Assembly (NCBI RefSeq): GCF_028553805.1 | Contig: NZ_CP067140.1 | Span: 2,480,001 to 2,544,000 of the forward strand | Direction: 5' to 3' | From: Paracoccus saliphilus | Lineage (GTDB): Bacteria > Pseudomonadota > Alphaproteobacteria > Rhodobacterales > Rhodobacteraceae | DNA: 64,000 bases | Shown: positions 42,710-52,709 of the stretch, piece after piece | Layout of the letters: every line of letters starts with the position of its first letter | Numbering within the stretch: the stretch's first letter is position 1 | Made by a program: the position numbers and the translations under genes | Notes under the pieces: generated by a model | Database searches by the model: none | Told to the model about the DNA's origin: nothing | The model's input: the letters and a program-made list of their open reading frames with translations, nothing else

Positions 42710-44032
42710 TTACATCAGGCCGAACAGCCGCGGCAGTCCAAGCGTCAGCGCTGGCACATAGCTGACCAGCATCAGCGACAGGACCAGCACGGCGAGGAAG
42801 GGCAAGAGCGGCTTCGCCACCTGCTCGATCCTCAGATTGGCGACCGAGCAGCCGACGAACAACACCGATCCCACAGGCGGCGTCATCGACCCCACGCCGA
42901 GATTGAAGATCATCATGATCCCGAGTTGCACCGGATCCATGCCTATCTCGCCCGCGATGGGCAGGAAGATCGGCGTGAAGATCAGCACCGCCGGGGTCAG
43001 GTCCATGAAGAAACCGATGACCAGCAGGCTGATATTCATGATCAGCAGCACGATCAGCGGGTTGTCGAAGGTCAGGATCGTTTCGGCGATGATGTCGGGG
43101 ATTCCCGCGACGGTCATGACATAGGACATGATGCCCGAGGTCGCGATCAGGAACAGGATCGCGCAGGTCATCACTGCCGAAGAGCACAGCACCTCGGCAT
43201 ATTCGCGCCAGCTTGCCATGCGGTAGAACAGCGAGAGCCCGAAACTGTAGAGCACGGCCACCGCCGCTCCCTCGGTCGCGGTAAAGGCACCGATGACGAT
43301 GCCCCCGATCACCACCACCACCATCATCAGCGACGGTAGCGCACCGATCACGATTTGCATCGCCTCGCTCATGTCGGGCTGCCGCTCGATCCGGTAGCCG
43401 CGGCGATGGGCGATCACCCCGGCGACCAGCATCACCGACAGGCCCATCAGGATACCCGGAACGTAGCCGCCGACGAACAGCGCCGAGATCGAGGTGCCGC
43501 CCGAGACCAGCGAGAACAGGATCAGCGGCCCGCTTGGCGGGATCAGGATGCCGGTCGGGGCAGAGGCGATATTGACCGCGGCCGAGAAGGCCGGGTCGTA
43601 ATTCTCTTTCTTCTGCAGCGGCCCCATGGTTCCGCCGACTGCCGCCGCTGCCGCGATGGACGAGCCCGAGATCGAACCGAACAGCATGTTCGCGATGATA
43701 TTCGTATGCGCCAGCGCCCCGGGCAGCCGCCCGCCGACCAGCTTGGCCAGGTTGATCAGTCGGATCGCGATGCCGCCCTTGTTCATGATGTTGCCGGCAA
43801 GGATGAAGAAGGGAATCGCCAGCAGCGTGAAACTGTCGATGCCCGAGAACATCTTCTGCGCGGCCACGAAATAGATCACGTCGGGCGGGAAATAGGCCAG
43901 CCCGGTCACGATGGAGGAAACGCCGATGGCAACCGAGATCGGCGTGCCCAGGGCCAGAAGCCCGAAGAACAGGACGAACAGCACGAAAGCGGCGAAACCC
44001 GGCTCGAGCATCAGGTCGAGGAAAGCGGTCAT
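42710..44032 (-). CDS. dctM: TRAP transporter large permease (DctM)
   Basis: The 440-residue protein is a typical DctM subunit of about 12 hydrophobic segments, with FILAGNIMNKGGIAIRLINL, then GSISGSSIAAAAAVGGTMGP and a later MDPVQLGIMMIFNLGVGSMT. It uses the sodium or proton gradient to import the substrate bound by DctP. Its start is 1 base from the dctQ stop; they are one transcript. Confidence 0.92.
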   Translation of the reverse strand: MTAFLDLMLEPGFAAFVLFVLFFGLLALGTPISVAIGVSSIVTGLAYFPPDVIYFVAAQKMFSGIDSFTLLAIPFFILAGNIMNKGGIAIRLINLAKLVGGRLPGALAHTNIIANMLFGSISGSSIAAAAAVGGTMGPLQKKENYDPAFSAAVNIASAPTGILIPPSGPLILFSLVSGGTSISALFVGGYVPGILMGLSVMLVAGVIAHRRGYRIERQPDMSEAMQIVIGALPSLMMVVVVIGGIVIGAFTATEGAAVAVLYSFGLSLFYRMASWREYAEVLCSSAVMTCAILFLIATSGIMSYVMTVAGIPDIIAETILTFDNPLIVLLIMNISLLVIGFFMDLTPAVLIFTPIFLPIAGEIGMDPVQLGIMMIFNLGVGSMTPPVGSVLFVGCSVANLRIEQVAKPLLPFLAVLVLSLMLVSYVPALTLGLPRLFGLM

Positions 44033-44033
44033 C

Positions 44034-44537
44034 TCACATCGTCTCCTGCGGGTCCGGATCGGTCTGGCCCGTGCCGGTGATCAGCCCGACGATCTCTATC
44101 GCCAGAAGCACCACGATCAGGACCGCCGAAATCGGCAGGACCAGGTAGACCAGCCCGATGGGGATCTGCATGATCGGCGAATATTGCTCCATCGCCGAGC
44201 TGCTGGCGCGAATGCCGCCGAAGAACATGGTGATGACCGCAAAGCCGATGGTAATCAGCGCATTGACGATGCCCAACAGGCGTCTTGCCCGTGGCGGGCA
44301 CATGCTGGGCAGCAGTTCCAGCGCCAGGTGCTTGCGCGCCCCAAAGCAATAGGCCGTGCCGAGAAGGGCCGTCCAGATCATCATGAAGCGCAGGGTTTCC
44401 TCGGTAAACAATGCCGGGGTGGACAGCACGTAGCGCGTGAATACCTGCCACAGCATCAGCACGACCATGATCGCGAGCAGGCTGGCGATAAGCCCGAGCA
44501 GCAGGCGCTCGACAATAGACTTGATACGAAACAACAA
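44034..44537 (-). CDS. dctQ: TRAP transporter small permease (DctQ)
   Basis: I chose TTG 44537, which has GGGAGG six bases upstream; the longer frame starting at 44726 has no ribosome site and runs through the regulatory region. The 167-residue product has four hydrophobic segments and the DctQ pattern VLMLWQVFTRYVLSTPALFT with EETLRFMMIWTALLGTAY. It bridges DctM and the binding protein. Confidence 0.8.
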   Translation of the reverse strand: MLFRIKSIVERLLLGLIASLLAIMVVLMLWQVFTRYVLSTPALFTEETLRFMMIWTALLGTAYCFGARKHLALELLPSMCPPRARRLLGIVNALITIGFAVITMFFGGIRASSSAMEQYSPIMQIPIGLVYLVLPISAVLIVVLLAIEIVGLITGTGQTDPDPQETM

Positions 44538-44863
44538 GGGTATCCTCCCATGGATATCGGCATATGCCGTCACGGCAGTCCGGCCTTCCCCGGGCATGCG
44601 CCGCCGTGGCGCGGAAGATGCAATATGAAAATTAATCGCACAACATGAAATATTATTGCACACTCCTTCGACAATCGCCCTTCCACGACTTCGCGTCAGG
44701 TCATTTCCGTGCCCTGGTCGGGCCAATCATGTGAATGCAAAAAATTTACATGTGGAAACTTAAATTCAGATGTTTCATTTCTCGCCCTGACGACCTCGGA
44801 CCGATCCGGGGAGATGTGGCGGCTCCGACGTGGATGCCACCAGGTAAATGGGGAGGAATAACC
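44538..44863. promoter_or_regulatory. Divergent regulatory region between dctQ and dctP
   Basis: This 326-base region is AT-rich around 44620-44665 and 44735-44775. It contains TGCAATATGAAAATTAAT (44619-44636), ATTGCACACT (44655-44664), and AATTTACAT (44743-44751), the inverse of ATGTAAATT in the regulator/kduI promoter. These are candidate binding sites for the LacI-type protein. GGGGAGG precedes dctP. Confidence 0.5.
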
Positions 44864-45838
44864 ATGAATATTCGTCAATTCACGCTCACGCTGACCTCGG
44901 TTCTGGCGCTGAGCGCCGCTGCGGCCGAGGCCCGGGTCAATCTGAAACTCGCCAATTCGCTGTCCAAGGATCATCCGACCAGCGTCGCCCTGCAGCAATT
45001 CGCAGACGAGGTCGAGGAAAAGACCGATGGCGAAGTGAAGATCCGCCTGTTCCTGAACGGCGTTCTCGGCTCGGAACGCGAAGTGCTGGAGCAGCTTCAG
45101 AACAACGCGGTCGATATCACCCGTGTCAGCGCCGCCAATCTGGAAAACTTCAATCCGATCTACAAGGCGTTCAACCTCCCCTACATCTTTAGCGATGAAG
45201 ACCATTTCTACGAGGTCATGAGCGGCCCCGTCGCCGACGAGGTCTATCAGGCCACCGCGGAAAGCGGCTTTACCGGTCTGACTTTCTTCGACAGCGGCGC
45301 GCGCTCTTTCTACACCAAGTCCAAGCCGATCGAGACGCCCGAGGACCTGGCGGGCCAGAAGCTTCGCGTCATCAACTCGAACATCTCTATCCGCATGGTC
45401 GAACTGATGGGCGGTACTCCCACGCCGATGCCCTATGGCGAGATCTACACCGCGCTGCAGCAGGGCGTGATCGACGGGGCCGAGAACAATCCCACGGCGC
45501 TCACCATCGGCCGTCACGGCGAGGTCGCCAAGTTCTACTCGCAGGACGAGCATCAGCGCATCCCGGATTTCCTGGTTATCTCGAACTCGGCCACCGAAAA
45601 GCTGAGCGACGAGCAAATGGCGATCGTCAAGGAGGCCGCCGTTCACGCGACCGAATCCTTCCGCGATCTCTGGACCAAGGCGGTCGAGGATGCCGTGACC
45701 GAAGCCGAGGCCGAGGGTGTCACCTTCAACAAGCCCGACCCGGCGCCCTTCCGCGCCAAGGTCGAACCGCTGATCGAGGAATTCAAGGCCGATCCGCAGA
45801 TCGGACCGCTGCTGACCAAGATCATCGAAAGCCAATAA
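44864..45838 (+). CDS. dctP: TRAP transporter solute-binding protein (DctP)
   Basis: The 324-residue periplasmic protein has a signal peptide (MNIRQFTLTLTSVLALSAAA, cleavage near AEA-RV). Typical DctP features include LANSLSKDHPTSVALQQFAD, then GQKLRVINSNISIRMVELMG and QQGVIDGAENNPTAL, with the conserved Arg in LRV that binds the substrate carboxylate. It should bind uronates or unsaturated oligouronides. The start ATG follows GGGGAGGAATAACC. Confidence 0.92.
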   Translation: MNIRQFTLTLTSVLALSAAAAEARVNLKLANSLSKDHPTSVALQQFADEVEEKTDGEVKIRLFLNGVLGSEREVLEQLQNNAVDITRVSAANLENFNPIYKAFNLPYIFSDEDHFYEVMSGPVADEVYQATAESGFTGLTFFDSGARSFYTKSKPIETPEDLAGQKLRVINSNISIRMVELMGGTPTPMPYGEIYTALQQGVIDGAENNPTALTIGRHGEVAKFYSQDEHQRIPDFLVISNSATEKLSDEQMAIVKEAAVHATESFRDLWTKAVEDAVTEAEAEGVTFNKPDPAPFRAKVEPLIEEFKADPQIGPLLTKIIESQ

Positions 45839-45846
45839 TTTTGCCC

Positions 45847-45870
45847 GGCCCCGGTCCAAACCCCGGGGCC
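45847..45870 (+). terminator. Intercistronic hairpin after dctP
   Basis: GGCCCCGG (45847-45854) pairs with CCGGGGCC (45863-45870). There is no T-tract, so it more likely stabilises dctP mRNA than ends it, allowing more binding protein than hydrolase. Confidence 0.55.
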
Positions 45871-45892
45871 GCGCGATCCGGACAGGAACCAG

Positions 45893-46990
45893 ATGAACAT
45901 GCATTTCCCCGCTCGCCGCGCCGAACTTGAACAGGCAATTTCGCAAACCGTTCAGGGCCTGCGCTCATTGCGCCACGAAGGGCAGTTCGACGAGCCGAAT
46001 CTCGACGGCACCGCCGGCGATTACATCAGCTTCGAATCATGGGAATGGCCACAAGGCGTGGGGCTTTACGGTCTGGCCCAGCTTTGGCTGCAAACCGGCG
46101 ACGCAACTGCCCGCGCCACGCTGGAGGACTGGTATGCCCGCCAGATCGAACGGGGCCTGCCCCGCCGCAACGTGAATACCACCGCGCCAATGCTGGCGCT
46201 GTCGCTTCTGTGGCGCGAAACCCGCGATCCGCGTTGGGAACACCCGCTGCGTGACTGGGCGGATGGCGTTCTGGCGGATATGCCGCGCACGGTCTCGGGC
46301 GGGTTCCAGCATGACGTCTCGGACAAGATCAACGAGGGTGAGCTGTGGGACGATACGCTGTTCATGCTGGCGCTGTTCCTGGCCAGCTATGGCCATGCCG
46401 CGAACCGGCCCGACCTGGTTGAAGAGGCAGGGTTCCAGTTCCTGATCCACACCCATTACCTGTGCGAGGCGGAAACCGGACTGTGGTTCCACGGATGGAC
46501 CTTTGACGGCAATCACAATTTCGCCCGTGCGCGTTGGGCGCGGGGCAATTCATGGATATCCGCCGGGGTTCTGGACCTGCTGGAACTGACCGAACTGGAC
46601 CCGGCGGTCCGGCGCTACCTGACCTGGGTCGTCACCGCCCAATTGCAGGCCCTTCTGGATCACCAGACCGATAGCGGCGCATGGCATACGCTGGTGGACG
46701 ATCCCTCCTCTTACGAGGAAATCTCGGCCACCGCCGCCATCGGCTATGCCCTGCTCAAGGGGCATCGTCTTGGACTGGGCAATGAGCACTGGAAGACCGG
46801 CGGGACGCGGGCATTGCAGGCGGTGCTGCGGCATATCGGCCCCGATGGGGTCGTCGGTCAGGTCTCTTACGGGACACGCATGGGCGAGGATCTGCAATTC
46901 TACCGCGACATCCCGATCCAGCCGACCGGTTACGGGCAGTCGATGACCCTGCTTTGCCTGGTCGAGGCGCTGAACCACGTTCCGGCCTGA
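45893..46990 (+). CDS. Unsaturated glucuronyl/rhamnogalacturonyl hydrolase, GH105
   Basis: The 365-residue protein has an alpha/alpha-barrel pattern with YISFESWEWPQGVGLYGLAQ, then ELWDDTLFMLALFLASYGHA (D154 likely catalytic, as Asp in YteR) and W215ARGNSW. These are GH105 signatures. It removes the terminal unsaturated uronate from lyase products, giving 5-keto-4-deoxyuronate for KduI. No signal peptide is present, so it acts in the cytoplasm after TRAP import. It lies 54 bases after dctP. Confidence 0.9.
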   Translation: MNMHFPARRAELEQAISQTVQGLRSLRHEGQFDEPNLDGTAGDYISFESWEWPQGVGLYGLAQLWLQTGDATARATLEDWYARQIERGLPRRNVNTTAPMLALSLLWRETRDPRWEHPLRDWADGVLADMPRTVSGGFQHDVSDKINEGELWDDTLFMLALFLASYGHAANRPDLVEEAGFQFLIHTHYLCEAETGLWFHGWTFDGNHNFARARWARGNSWISAGVLDLLELTELDPAVRRYLTWVVTAQLQALLDHQTDSGAWHTLVDDPSSYEEISATAAIGYALLKGHRLGLGNEHWKTGGTRALQAVLRHIGPDGVVGQVSYGTRMGEDLQFYRDIPIQPTGYGQSMTLLCLVEALNHVPA

Positions 46991-47028
46991 CATGTTCCGG
47001 GCAATCGCATCGATAAGGCGGGGCCCGG

Positions 47029-47745
47029 TCAGCCCTGCCTGCGAAATGTCACGTAATGCGGTATGCGGCCCTCGCGCAGTGCCTTCTGCTCATAACGGGT
47101 GCTGATCCAGTCCTCCCAGGGCTCCCCCGTCTCGCGGGTCAGATCGAAGCCCGCCAGCGGCACCTCTTCCAATGTCTGGCGAACGTAATCGGGAATATCG
47201 GTCGCCACGCGGAACTCGCCCCCCGGACGCATCACCCGGGCCAGCGGCAAGAGATGTTCCGGCGTCACGAAGCGGCGGCGATGATGACGCGCCTTGGGCC
47301 AGGGATCGGGATACATCAGGAAGGCGCGGTCGATACTGGCATCGGGCAGCACATCCATCAGGTCCCGCGCATCGCCCGGATGAACCGAGACATTTTCGAC
47401 CCCCGCCGCCCGGATCTTGCCCAACAGCATGGCGACGCCGTTGATAAAGGGCTCGCAACCGATGATCCCGATCTCGGGATAGGTTGCGGCCATGTGGACC
47501 ATATGCTCGCCGCCGCCGAAGCCGACCTCCATCCAGACAGAGCGATCGTCCCCGAAAATCGCCTTGGGATCGATCTGGCTGCGCTCCGGGTTCTCCTGAA
47601 CGGAAATCCCGCGTGGGCGCAGCTCTCCCAGATCCTCGTTCAGGTATCCCTTCTGGCTCGGGCGAAGGGTCTTGCCGTGACGCCGCCCATAGAAATTGCG
47701 GCGCGGCGGGTTCGGATCAAAGGCGGATTTCGACTTGTCACTCAT
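47029..47745 (-). CDS. trmB: tRNA (guanine-N7-)-methyltransferase
   Basis: The 238-residue protein has a SAM-binding WMEVGFGGGEH motif, LMYPDPWPKARHHRRRF, and VATDIPDYVRQTLEEV, all TrmB hallmarks. It makes m7G46 in tRNA. It is at the end of the operon, 200 bases after rnj, with hairpins between. The N-terminus is basic. Confidence 0.93.
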   Translation of the reverse strand: MSDKSKSAFDPNPPRRNFYGRRHGKTLRPSQKGYLNEDLGELRPRGISVQENPERSQIDPKAIFGDDRSVWMEVGFGGGEHMVHMAATYPEIGIIGCEPFINGVAMLLGKIRAAGVENVSVHPGDARDLMDVLPDASIDRAFLMYPDPWPKARHHRRRFVTPEHLLPLARVMRPGGEFRVATDIPDYVRQTLEEVPLAGFDLTRETGEPWEDWISTRYEQKALREGRIPHYVTFRRQG

Positions 47746-47853
47746 GTTTCGTCATCTCGGCACAGGCAGTATCCGTTACCGGATATAATGCGAAACCTGT
47801 TGATCGTCCCCGAACCAGGCTTCGCTTCTTCTTCATGCAAATATCCCACGGGG

Positions 47854-47910
47854 GTCGCCGGTTGGAGCGCCACGGGTTCGAGAACCAGCCGGCGACGGGG
47901 TGTGAACCCC
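47854..47910 (-). promoter_or_regulatory. Structured leader between rnj and trmB
   Basis: GTCGCCGGTTGG (47854-47865) pairs with CCAGCCGGCGAC (47885-47896) with one wobble, and GGGGTGTGAACCCC (47897-47910) forms a second hairpin. The 200-base gap has a 32-codon frame ending at the trmB ATG, without a convincing ribosome site. It may be an attenuator or processing region; I cannot match it to a known riboswitch. Confidence 0.4.
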
Positions 47911-47945
47911 CCGGCTGTCGCGGGACGCAGATCATGAATCTCGCC

Positions 47946-49622
47946 CTAGTCCGCTGTCAACCGGCTGACAATCACCGTGACCTCGGGCTTTTTGCCGATT
48001 TCCTCCATGCTGACCTGGCGGGTAACCTTGCGAATCGCATCGTCCATCTTCTTGTCATCGCGGACAAGCTTGTTGTCGGCGCTTTCCAGGAATTCGGCCA
48101 GCTCGGTTTCGATATGGCGGGCCAGATCGTCGCCGCCACGGGTCCGCTCGGGCAGGCCCATCAGCTCGACCCAGGCATCGGGCAGAACGTTATCGTCCTC
48201 GTCCACGATCACGCTGACCAGCGCATGCCCGTTCAGGGCCATGCGGATACGGTCGCGCACGATCCCGTCCATCGCACCGATCAGGGTATTGCCGTCAAGA
48301 TAAAGCCGCCCTGTCTCGACCTGGTCGATCACGCGCGGCGCGTCTCCGGTCAATTCCAGCATGGTGCCATTCGTGGCGATTTCGGCCGCGATTCCCTTGC
48401 CGCGGGCGATCTGCACATGTTCGCGCAGATGCAGATGCTCGCCATGCATTGGGATCACGACCTGCGGCTTCAGCAATTCGTGGATCTTCTCGATATCCGG
48501 GCGGTTGGCATGACCCGAGACATGGTAAAGCCCGTCCTGATCGTCGAAGACATCCACGCCCATCTCGCTGAGCGCATTCATGATCCGCCCGACCGAGCGT
48601 TCATTGCCCGGAATGGTCTTCGAGCTGAACAGGAAGCTGTCTCCCTCTTTCAGCGACAGCCCCAGGTAACGCCCGCGCGAAAGCTGCGCGCTGGCGGCGC
48701 GGCGCTCGCCCTGCGAACCGGTGACGATCAGCATCACCTTGTCGCGCGGCATATCCGATGCCTCGTCCGGGCCGATCGTCTCGGGGAAATCACTCAGCAC
48801 GCCGGTCTCGAAGCCGACCGAGACCATCCGCCGCATCGCCCGCCCCAACAGGCAGACCTTGCGGCCCGATGCGATGGCTGCATCGGCAAGCGTCTTCAAC
48901 CGGGCGATATTGCTGGCGAAGGTCGTCGCGACGACCATGTTCTTCTGCTCCATCACCCAATCGCGGATCGGGTCGGCCAGAAGCGACTCGGACCGGCCTG
49001 GATGGGATGAGAAGACATTGGTCGAATCGCAGGTCAGCACCTTGACCCCCTGCCCTTCGCCAGCGATTTCGCTCCATTTCGCAGGCTCGAAAGGGTCGCC
49101 CACGATTGGCGTCTCGTCCAGCTTGAAATCGCCGGTATGCACGATGCGTCCGGCGGGCGTGTCGATGATCAGCGCGGCGCTTTCCGGGATCGAGTGGCTG
49201 ACCGGCATGAACTGCACCGAGAACGGCCCCTTTTCGATCACCTGCGGGCGCGGATCGACGAATTTCACCGTATCCGCCGGCAACCCCATCTCTTCCAGCT
49301 TCAGCCGGCACAGGGTCCCGGTGAACTTGCGCGCATAGACCGGCACTTCAAGCCGCGACCACAGATGCCCGAGCGCACCAAGATGATCCTCGTGGCCATG
49401 GGTGATGAAGATCGCCTCCAGCCGGTCGCGGTTTTCCTCCAGCCATGTCAGATCCGGCATGATCAGGTCGATCCCGGGGCTTGAATCCATGTCCCCGAAG
49501 GTCACGCCCAGATCCACGAGGATCAGCCGTTCCTTGCCCGGCGCGCCATATCCATAGACATAGGCGTTCATGCCGATTTCGCCCGCGCCGCCTAGCGGCA
49601 GATAGATCAGGCGCTCAGCCAT
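47946..49622 (-). CDS. rnj: Ribonuclease J
   Basis: The 558-residue protein is a beta-CASP metallo-beta-lactamase RNase: ITHGHEDHLGALGHLWSRLE contains HxHxDH at 75-80, with GDFKLDETP, CDSTNVFSSHPGRSE and VTGSQGERRAASAQLSRGRY. It has endo- and 5'-exonuclease activity on RNA in the cytoplasm. It overlaps coaX by 8 bases, an arrangement found in other Rhodobacteraceae. Confidence 0.93.
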   Translation of the reverse strand: MAERLIYLPLGGAGEIGMNAYVYGYGAPGKERLILVDLGVTFGDMDSSPGIDLIMPDLTWLEENRDRLEAIFITHGHEDHLGALGHLWSRLEVPVYARKFTGTLCRLKLEEMGLPADTVKFVDPRPQVIEKGPFSVQFMPVSHSIPESAALIIDTPAGRIVHTGDFKLDETPIVGDPFEPAKWSEIAGEGQGVKVLTCDSTNVFSSHPGRSESLLADPIRDWVMEQKNMVVATTFASNIARLKTLADAAIASGRKVCLLGRAMRRMVSVGFETGVLSDFPETIGPDEASDMPRDKVMLIVTGSQGERRAASAQLSRGRYLGLSLKEGDSFLFSSKTIPGNERSVGRIMNALSEMGVDVFDDQDGLYHVSGHANRPDIEKIHELLKPQVVIPMHGEHLHLREHVQIARGKGIAAEIATNGTMLELTGDAPRVIDQVETGRLYLDGNTLIGAMDGIVRDRIRMALNGHALVSVIVDEDDNVLPDAWVELMGLPERTRGGDDLARHIETELAEFLESADNKLVRDDKKMDDAIRKVTRQVSMEEIGKKPEVTVIVSRLTAD

Positions 49623-50394
49623 TGCCCATCTCCTTGTTGTAATCGTGAATTAATCTTAGTCCGTGCATCGTCAGATCGTCTTCGATTGTGTCGAACAGGT
49701 CAAACCCCTGATCGAAGAGCGGCGCAAGCCCCCCCGTCGCAATAACTTTCATCGGCCGGTGACGCTCGGTCCGGATATGCTGGACGATCCCCTCGACCAG
49801 CCCGATATATCCCCAGAAAATGCCCGATTGCAGGCAGGCCACCGTATTGGTGCCGATCACCTTGGCGGGCATGGTCACATCGACATGTGGCAGGCTTGCC
49901 GCGCCCATATGCAGCGCCTCGAGCGACAGGTTGACGCCGGGAGAGATCACGCCGCCGATATAGGCGCCGTCCTTATCGACCACGTCAAAGGTCGTCGCGG
50001 TGCCGAAATCGACCACGATCAGGTCTGGCCCGTGCCGGTCGAATGCGCCGACGGTATTCACCAGCCGGTCGGGACCGACGCTGGTGCCCGCATCCACGCG
50101 CGGCGGAACCGGCAACAGGCAATCGGGTTTACCCACGACCAGCGGGCGGGTGTCGAAATAACGGCTGCACAGCACCCGCAGATTGAACACCACGCGCGGC
50201 GCGGTCGCACTGATGATGCAGGCATTGATCTCCAGCCCGAATTTCTGCCCCTCGATCAGCGTGGAGAGCCAGACGAAATACTCGTCCGCCGTGCGGCGGT
50301 GATCGGTCGAGATGCGCCAATGCGCCAGGAATTTCCGACCGTCCCAAATCGAGAACACGGTATTCGTATTGCCGGTGTCGATGCACAGAAGCAT
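49615..50394 (-). CDS. coaX: Type III pantothenate kinase
   Basis: The 259-residue protein has DTGNTNTVFSIW at the N-terminus, VGPDRLVNTVGA and VDFGTATTFDVVDKDGAYIG with GGVISPGVNLSLEALHMGAA, the phosphate, pantothenate and acidic motifs of CoaX. It phosphorylates pantothenate, the first step of coenzyme A synthesis. It lies 3 bases after birA. Confidence 0.93.
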   Translation of the reverse strand: MLLCIDTGNTNTVFSIWDGRKFLAHWRISTDHRRTADEYFVWLSTLIEGQKFGLEINACIISATAPRVVFNLRVLCSRYFDTRPLVVGKPDCLLPVPPRVDAGTSVGPDRLVNTVGAFDRHGPDLIVVDFGTATTFDVVDKDGAYIGGVISPGVNLSLEALHMGAASLPHVDVTMPAKVIGTNTVACLQSGIFWGYIGLVEGIVQHIRTERHRPMKVIATGGLAPLFDQGFDLFDTIEDDLTMHGLRLIHDYNKEMGNG

Positions 50395-50397
50395 GGC

Positions 50398-51171
50398 TCA
50401 GCCTCCGCTGAAATATATCTCGGCCGCGGGGATCGCCTGCCGGCCCTTGGGCGTCGCCAGGATCAACGCGCCGGTGTCGTCGATGCCGTCGAAACGGCCT
50501 TCGGTCCGGGTTGTACCGGTCCGGGCGATGATTGTCTCGCCCAGTTTCGCCGCGCGCGCCAGCCATGCCTGCCGGATCGGCGCGAAACCATAGGCGCGCA
50601 TCTGCCGCCACCAGCGGTCAAAAGCCGGGGCCAGCGCATCCAGCAATTCTTCCGGTGTGACCAGCAGCCCGGTCTCGCCCTTGAGACTGACGGGGCGTGT
50701 CGCCTGTTCCTCGACAGAGGCACTGTCCGGGGCATCCACAAGATTGACGCCGATTCCGATGGCCAATGCGCTCATCTGTTTTCCTGCGCCCGCGCTCTCT
50801 AGCAGGATGCCCGAAAGCTTGCCTCCATTCAGCAAGACGTCATTGGGCCATTTCAACGTAATGTTAAGCTGAGGCCCGCAAAGTCCCGTCAGCGCCTCGT
50901 GCAGTGCCAGCGCCGCAACAAAGGACAGGCGGGCGGCATCGGAGGGCCCGCCTTCGGGGCGCAGGATCAGGGTCGCTGCGAAATTGCCGGGCGGATCGGT
51001 CCAGGGACGGCCACGGCGACCCCGCCCCGCCTCTTGCCGTCGCGCCATGATCCAGGCGGGGCCACTCAACTGTGGAGCAAGCCTGAAAGCCTCGGCATTC
51101 GTGCTGTCCACGCGCTCCAGCACGTGGCGGGCGACACCTTCGGGCCACCCGGCCGTGATCGGGTCACCCAC
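50398..51171 (-). CDS. birA: Biotin-[acetyl-CoA-carboxylase] ligase
   Basis: GTG 51171 overlaps the nuoN stop and starts at a normal length (257 residues). The catalytic loop [29 protein letters not shown] and IGIGVNL identify biotin protein ligase. There is no N-terminal HTH, so it is a monofunctional enzyme and not a repressor. As I recall, P. denitrificans also has a birA-like gene after its last nuo gene. Confidence 0.9.
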   Translation of the reverse strand: MGDPITAGWPEGVARHVLERVDSTNAEAFRLAPQLSGPAWIMARRQEAGRGRRGRPWTDPPGNFAATLILRPEGGPSDAARLSFVAALALHEALTGLCGPQLNITLKWPNDVLLNGGKLSGILLESAGAGKQMSALAIGIGVNLVDAPDSASVEEQATRPVSLKGETGLLVTPEELLDALAPAFDRWWRQMRAYGFAPIRQAWLARAAKLGETIIARTGTTRTEGRFDGIDDTGALILATPKGRQAIPAAEIYFSGG

Positions 51172-52699
51172 CCGTTGCCTCGGCGGGTGTCGGGTCGGCG
51201 GGCGCCTCGTCAGAAAGATCGGGGCCGCCTCCGGTGGCGCCAGCCTCCGCAGCACTCTCGGGCGCGACCAGTGATTGCGCGGCGGTCGCAGCGGCGTCGT
51301 CCATGCCCAGCATGGTCACCGCCCCAAGCAGCAGCACGGCGGCAGGCAGGATCAATGCGAGATATTGCACCAGCCCCATGCGGCTATTGATGCCTTCATT
51401 CTCTGCCCCGAAGAACATGTAATAGACGATCCGCAGGTAGTAGAAGGCGCCGATGACCGAGGCGACCACACCTGCCACCGCCAGCCATGCCATCCCCGCT
51501 TCGACCGCCGCCGAAAGCACACCCAGCTTGGCGAAGAAGCCAAGGAAAGGTGGCACGCCAGCAAGGCTGAACATCAGGAACAGCACTGCCAATGCCTTGA
51601 GCGGTTCCTTGGACGCGAACTGATTCAAGCTGTTCAGATCGGTGACCGGCTGCCCGTCACGCTCCATCGACAGCACGAAAGCGAAGGTGCCGACATTCAT
51701 CGCCGCATAGATCGCCATATACATCAGCATGGCCTGCACGCCATCGGCATTCCCCGCGGCCAGCCCGACCAGCGCAAATCCCATATGCGCGATCGAGGAA
51801 TAGGCCATCAGCCGCTTGATATTGCGCTGCCCGATCCCGGCGATCGATCCGAGGAACATCGACATCACCGCCAGCGCGGCGATGATCTGTCCCCAATCCC
51901 CCGGCACATTGCCGAAGGCGCCGAACAGCAGCCGCGCGATCAATGCCATCGCCGCAACCTTGGGCGCGGTGGCAAAGAAGGCGGTGACCGGCGTCGGGGC
52001 ACCCTCGTAGACATCAGGCGTCCACATGTGGAACGGCACAGCCGAGACCTTGAAGGCCAGACCGACCAGCAGGAAGACCAGGCCAAAGAGCAGTCCCATC
52101 GACAGCTCGCCCGAATTCACGGTGCCGATGATGCCCGCAAAGCTCGTGGTCCCCGCGAAGCCGTAAACCAGCGAGGCGCCGAACAGCAGCAGGCCGGAAC
52201 TGAGCGCGCCGAGGACGAAATATTTCAGCCCCGCCTCCGAGGATTTGGCGCTTTCGCGACGCATCGCGGCGATGACGTAAAGCGACAGGGACTGCAGTTC
52301 CAGCCCCATGTAGAGCGACAGGAGATCGCCCGCCGAAACCATCATCATCATGCCGATCCCGGCCAGGATGATCAGGATCGGATATTCGAAGCGCATCAGA
52401 CCGTGCCTGACCATGTAATCGGCGCTCATCGCCAGAACGGCGGCGGCCGAGATCAGGATGGTGACCTTTGCAAAACGGGCAAAGGCGTCGTCGATGAACA
52501 TGTCAAAGAAGACGGTCTGCGCGGGACGGCTGTTGAAGCCGATATACAGCCCCGCGATCAGCAGCGCCGCAACACTCGCCCAGAGCAGCGGCTTGGCAAT
52601 CGCATCCTTGCCGAAATAAGCCCCGGCCATCAGCGCCGCCATCGCATAGATGGCCAGCAGCAGCTCGGGCAGGATGGTCGAGAAATCGAGCGCGGTCAT
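51164..52699 (-). CDS. nuoN: NADH-quinone oxidoreductase subunit N
   Basis: The 511-residue antiporter-like membrane subunit has about 14 hydrophobic segments, [20 protein letters not shown] (with the conserved Glu), [20 protein letters not shown] and [20 protein letters not shown]. The start at 52699 gives [20 protein letters not shown]. The C-terminal 35 residues are an acidic Ala/Gly/Pro tail. It is part of proton pumping by complex I. Confidence 0.95.
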   Translation of the reverse strand: MTALDFSTILPELLLAIYAMAALMAGAYFGKDAIAKPLLWASVAALLIAGLYIGFNSRPAQTVFFDMFIDDAFARFAKVTILISAAAVLAMSADYMVRHGLMRFEYPILIILAGIGMMMMVSAGDLLSLYMGLELQSLSLYVIAAMRRESAKSSEAGLKYFVLGALSSGLLLFGASLVYGFAGTTSFAGIIGTVNSGELSMGLLFGLVFLLVGLAFKVSAVPFHMWTPDVYEGAPTPVTAFFATAPKVAAMALIARLLFGAFGNVPGDWGQIIAALAVMSMFLGSIAGIGQRNIKRLMAYSSIAHMGFALVGLAAGNADGVQAMLMYMAIYAAMNVGTFAFVLSMERDGQPVTDLNSLNQFASKEPLKALAVLFLMFSLAGVPPFLGFFAKLGVLSAAVEAGMAWLAVAGVVASVIGAFYYLRIVYYMFFGAENEGINSRMGLVQYLALILPAAVLLLGAVTMLGMDDAAATAAQSLVAPESAAEAGATGGGPDLSDEAPADPTPAEATGG

Positions 52700-52709
52700 C
52701 TGGCTTTCC

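Noticed and set aside
47849..47910. GGGTTCGAGAACC, resembling a tRNA T-arm
   Set aside because: No acceptor stem, D-arm or anticodon arm can be formed around it; it is part of hairpins before trmB.
49663..50802. Long plus-strand frames opposite coaX, birA and the nuo genes (for example 53184-54269, 54109-56763)
   Set aside because: They are mirror frames of strongly conserved minus-strand genes in high-GC DNA, with His/Arg/Gln-rich composition.
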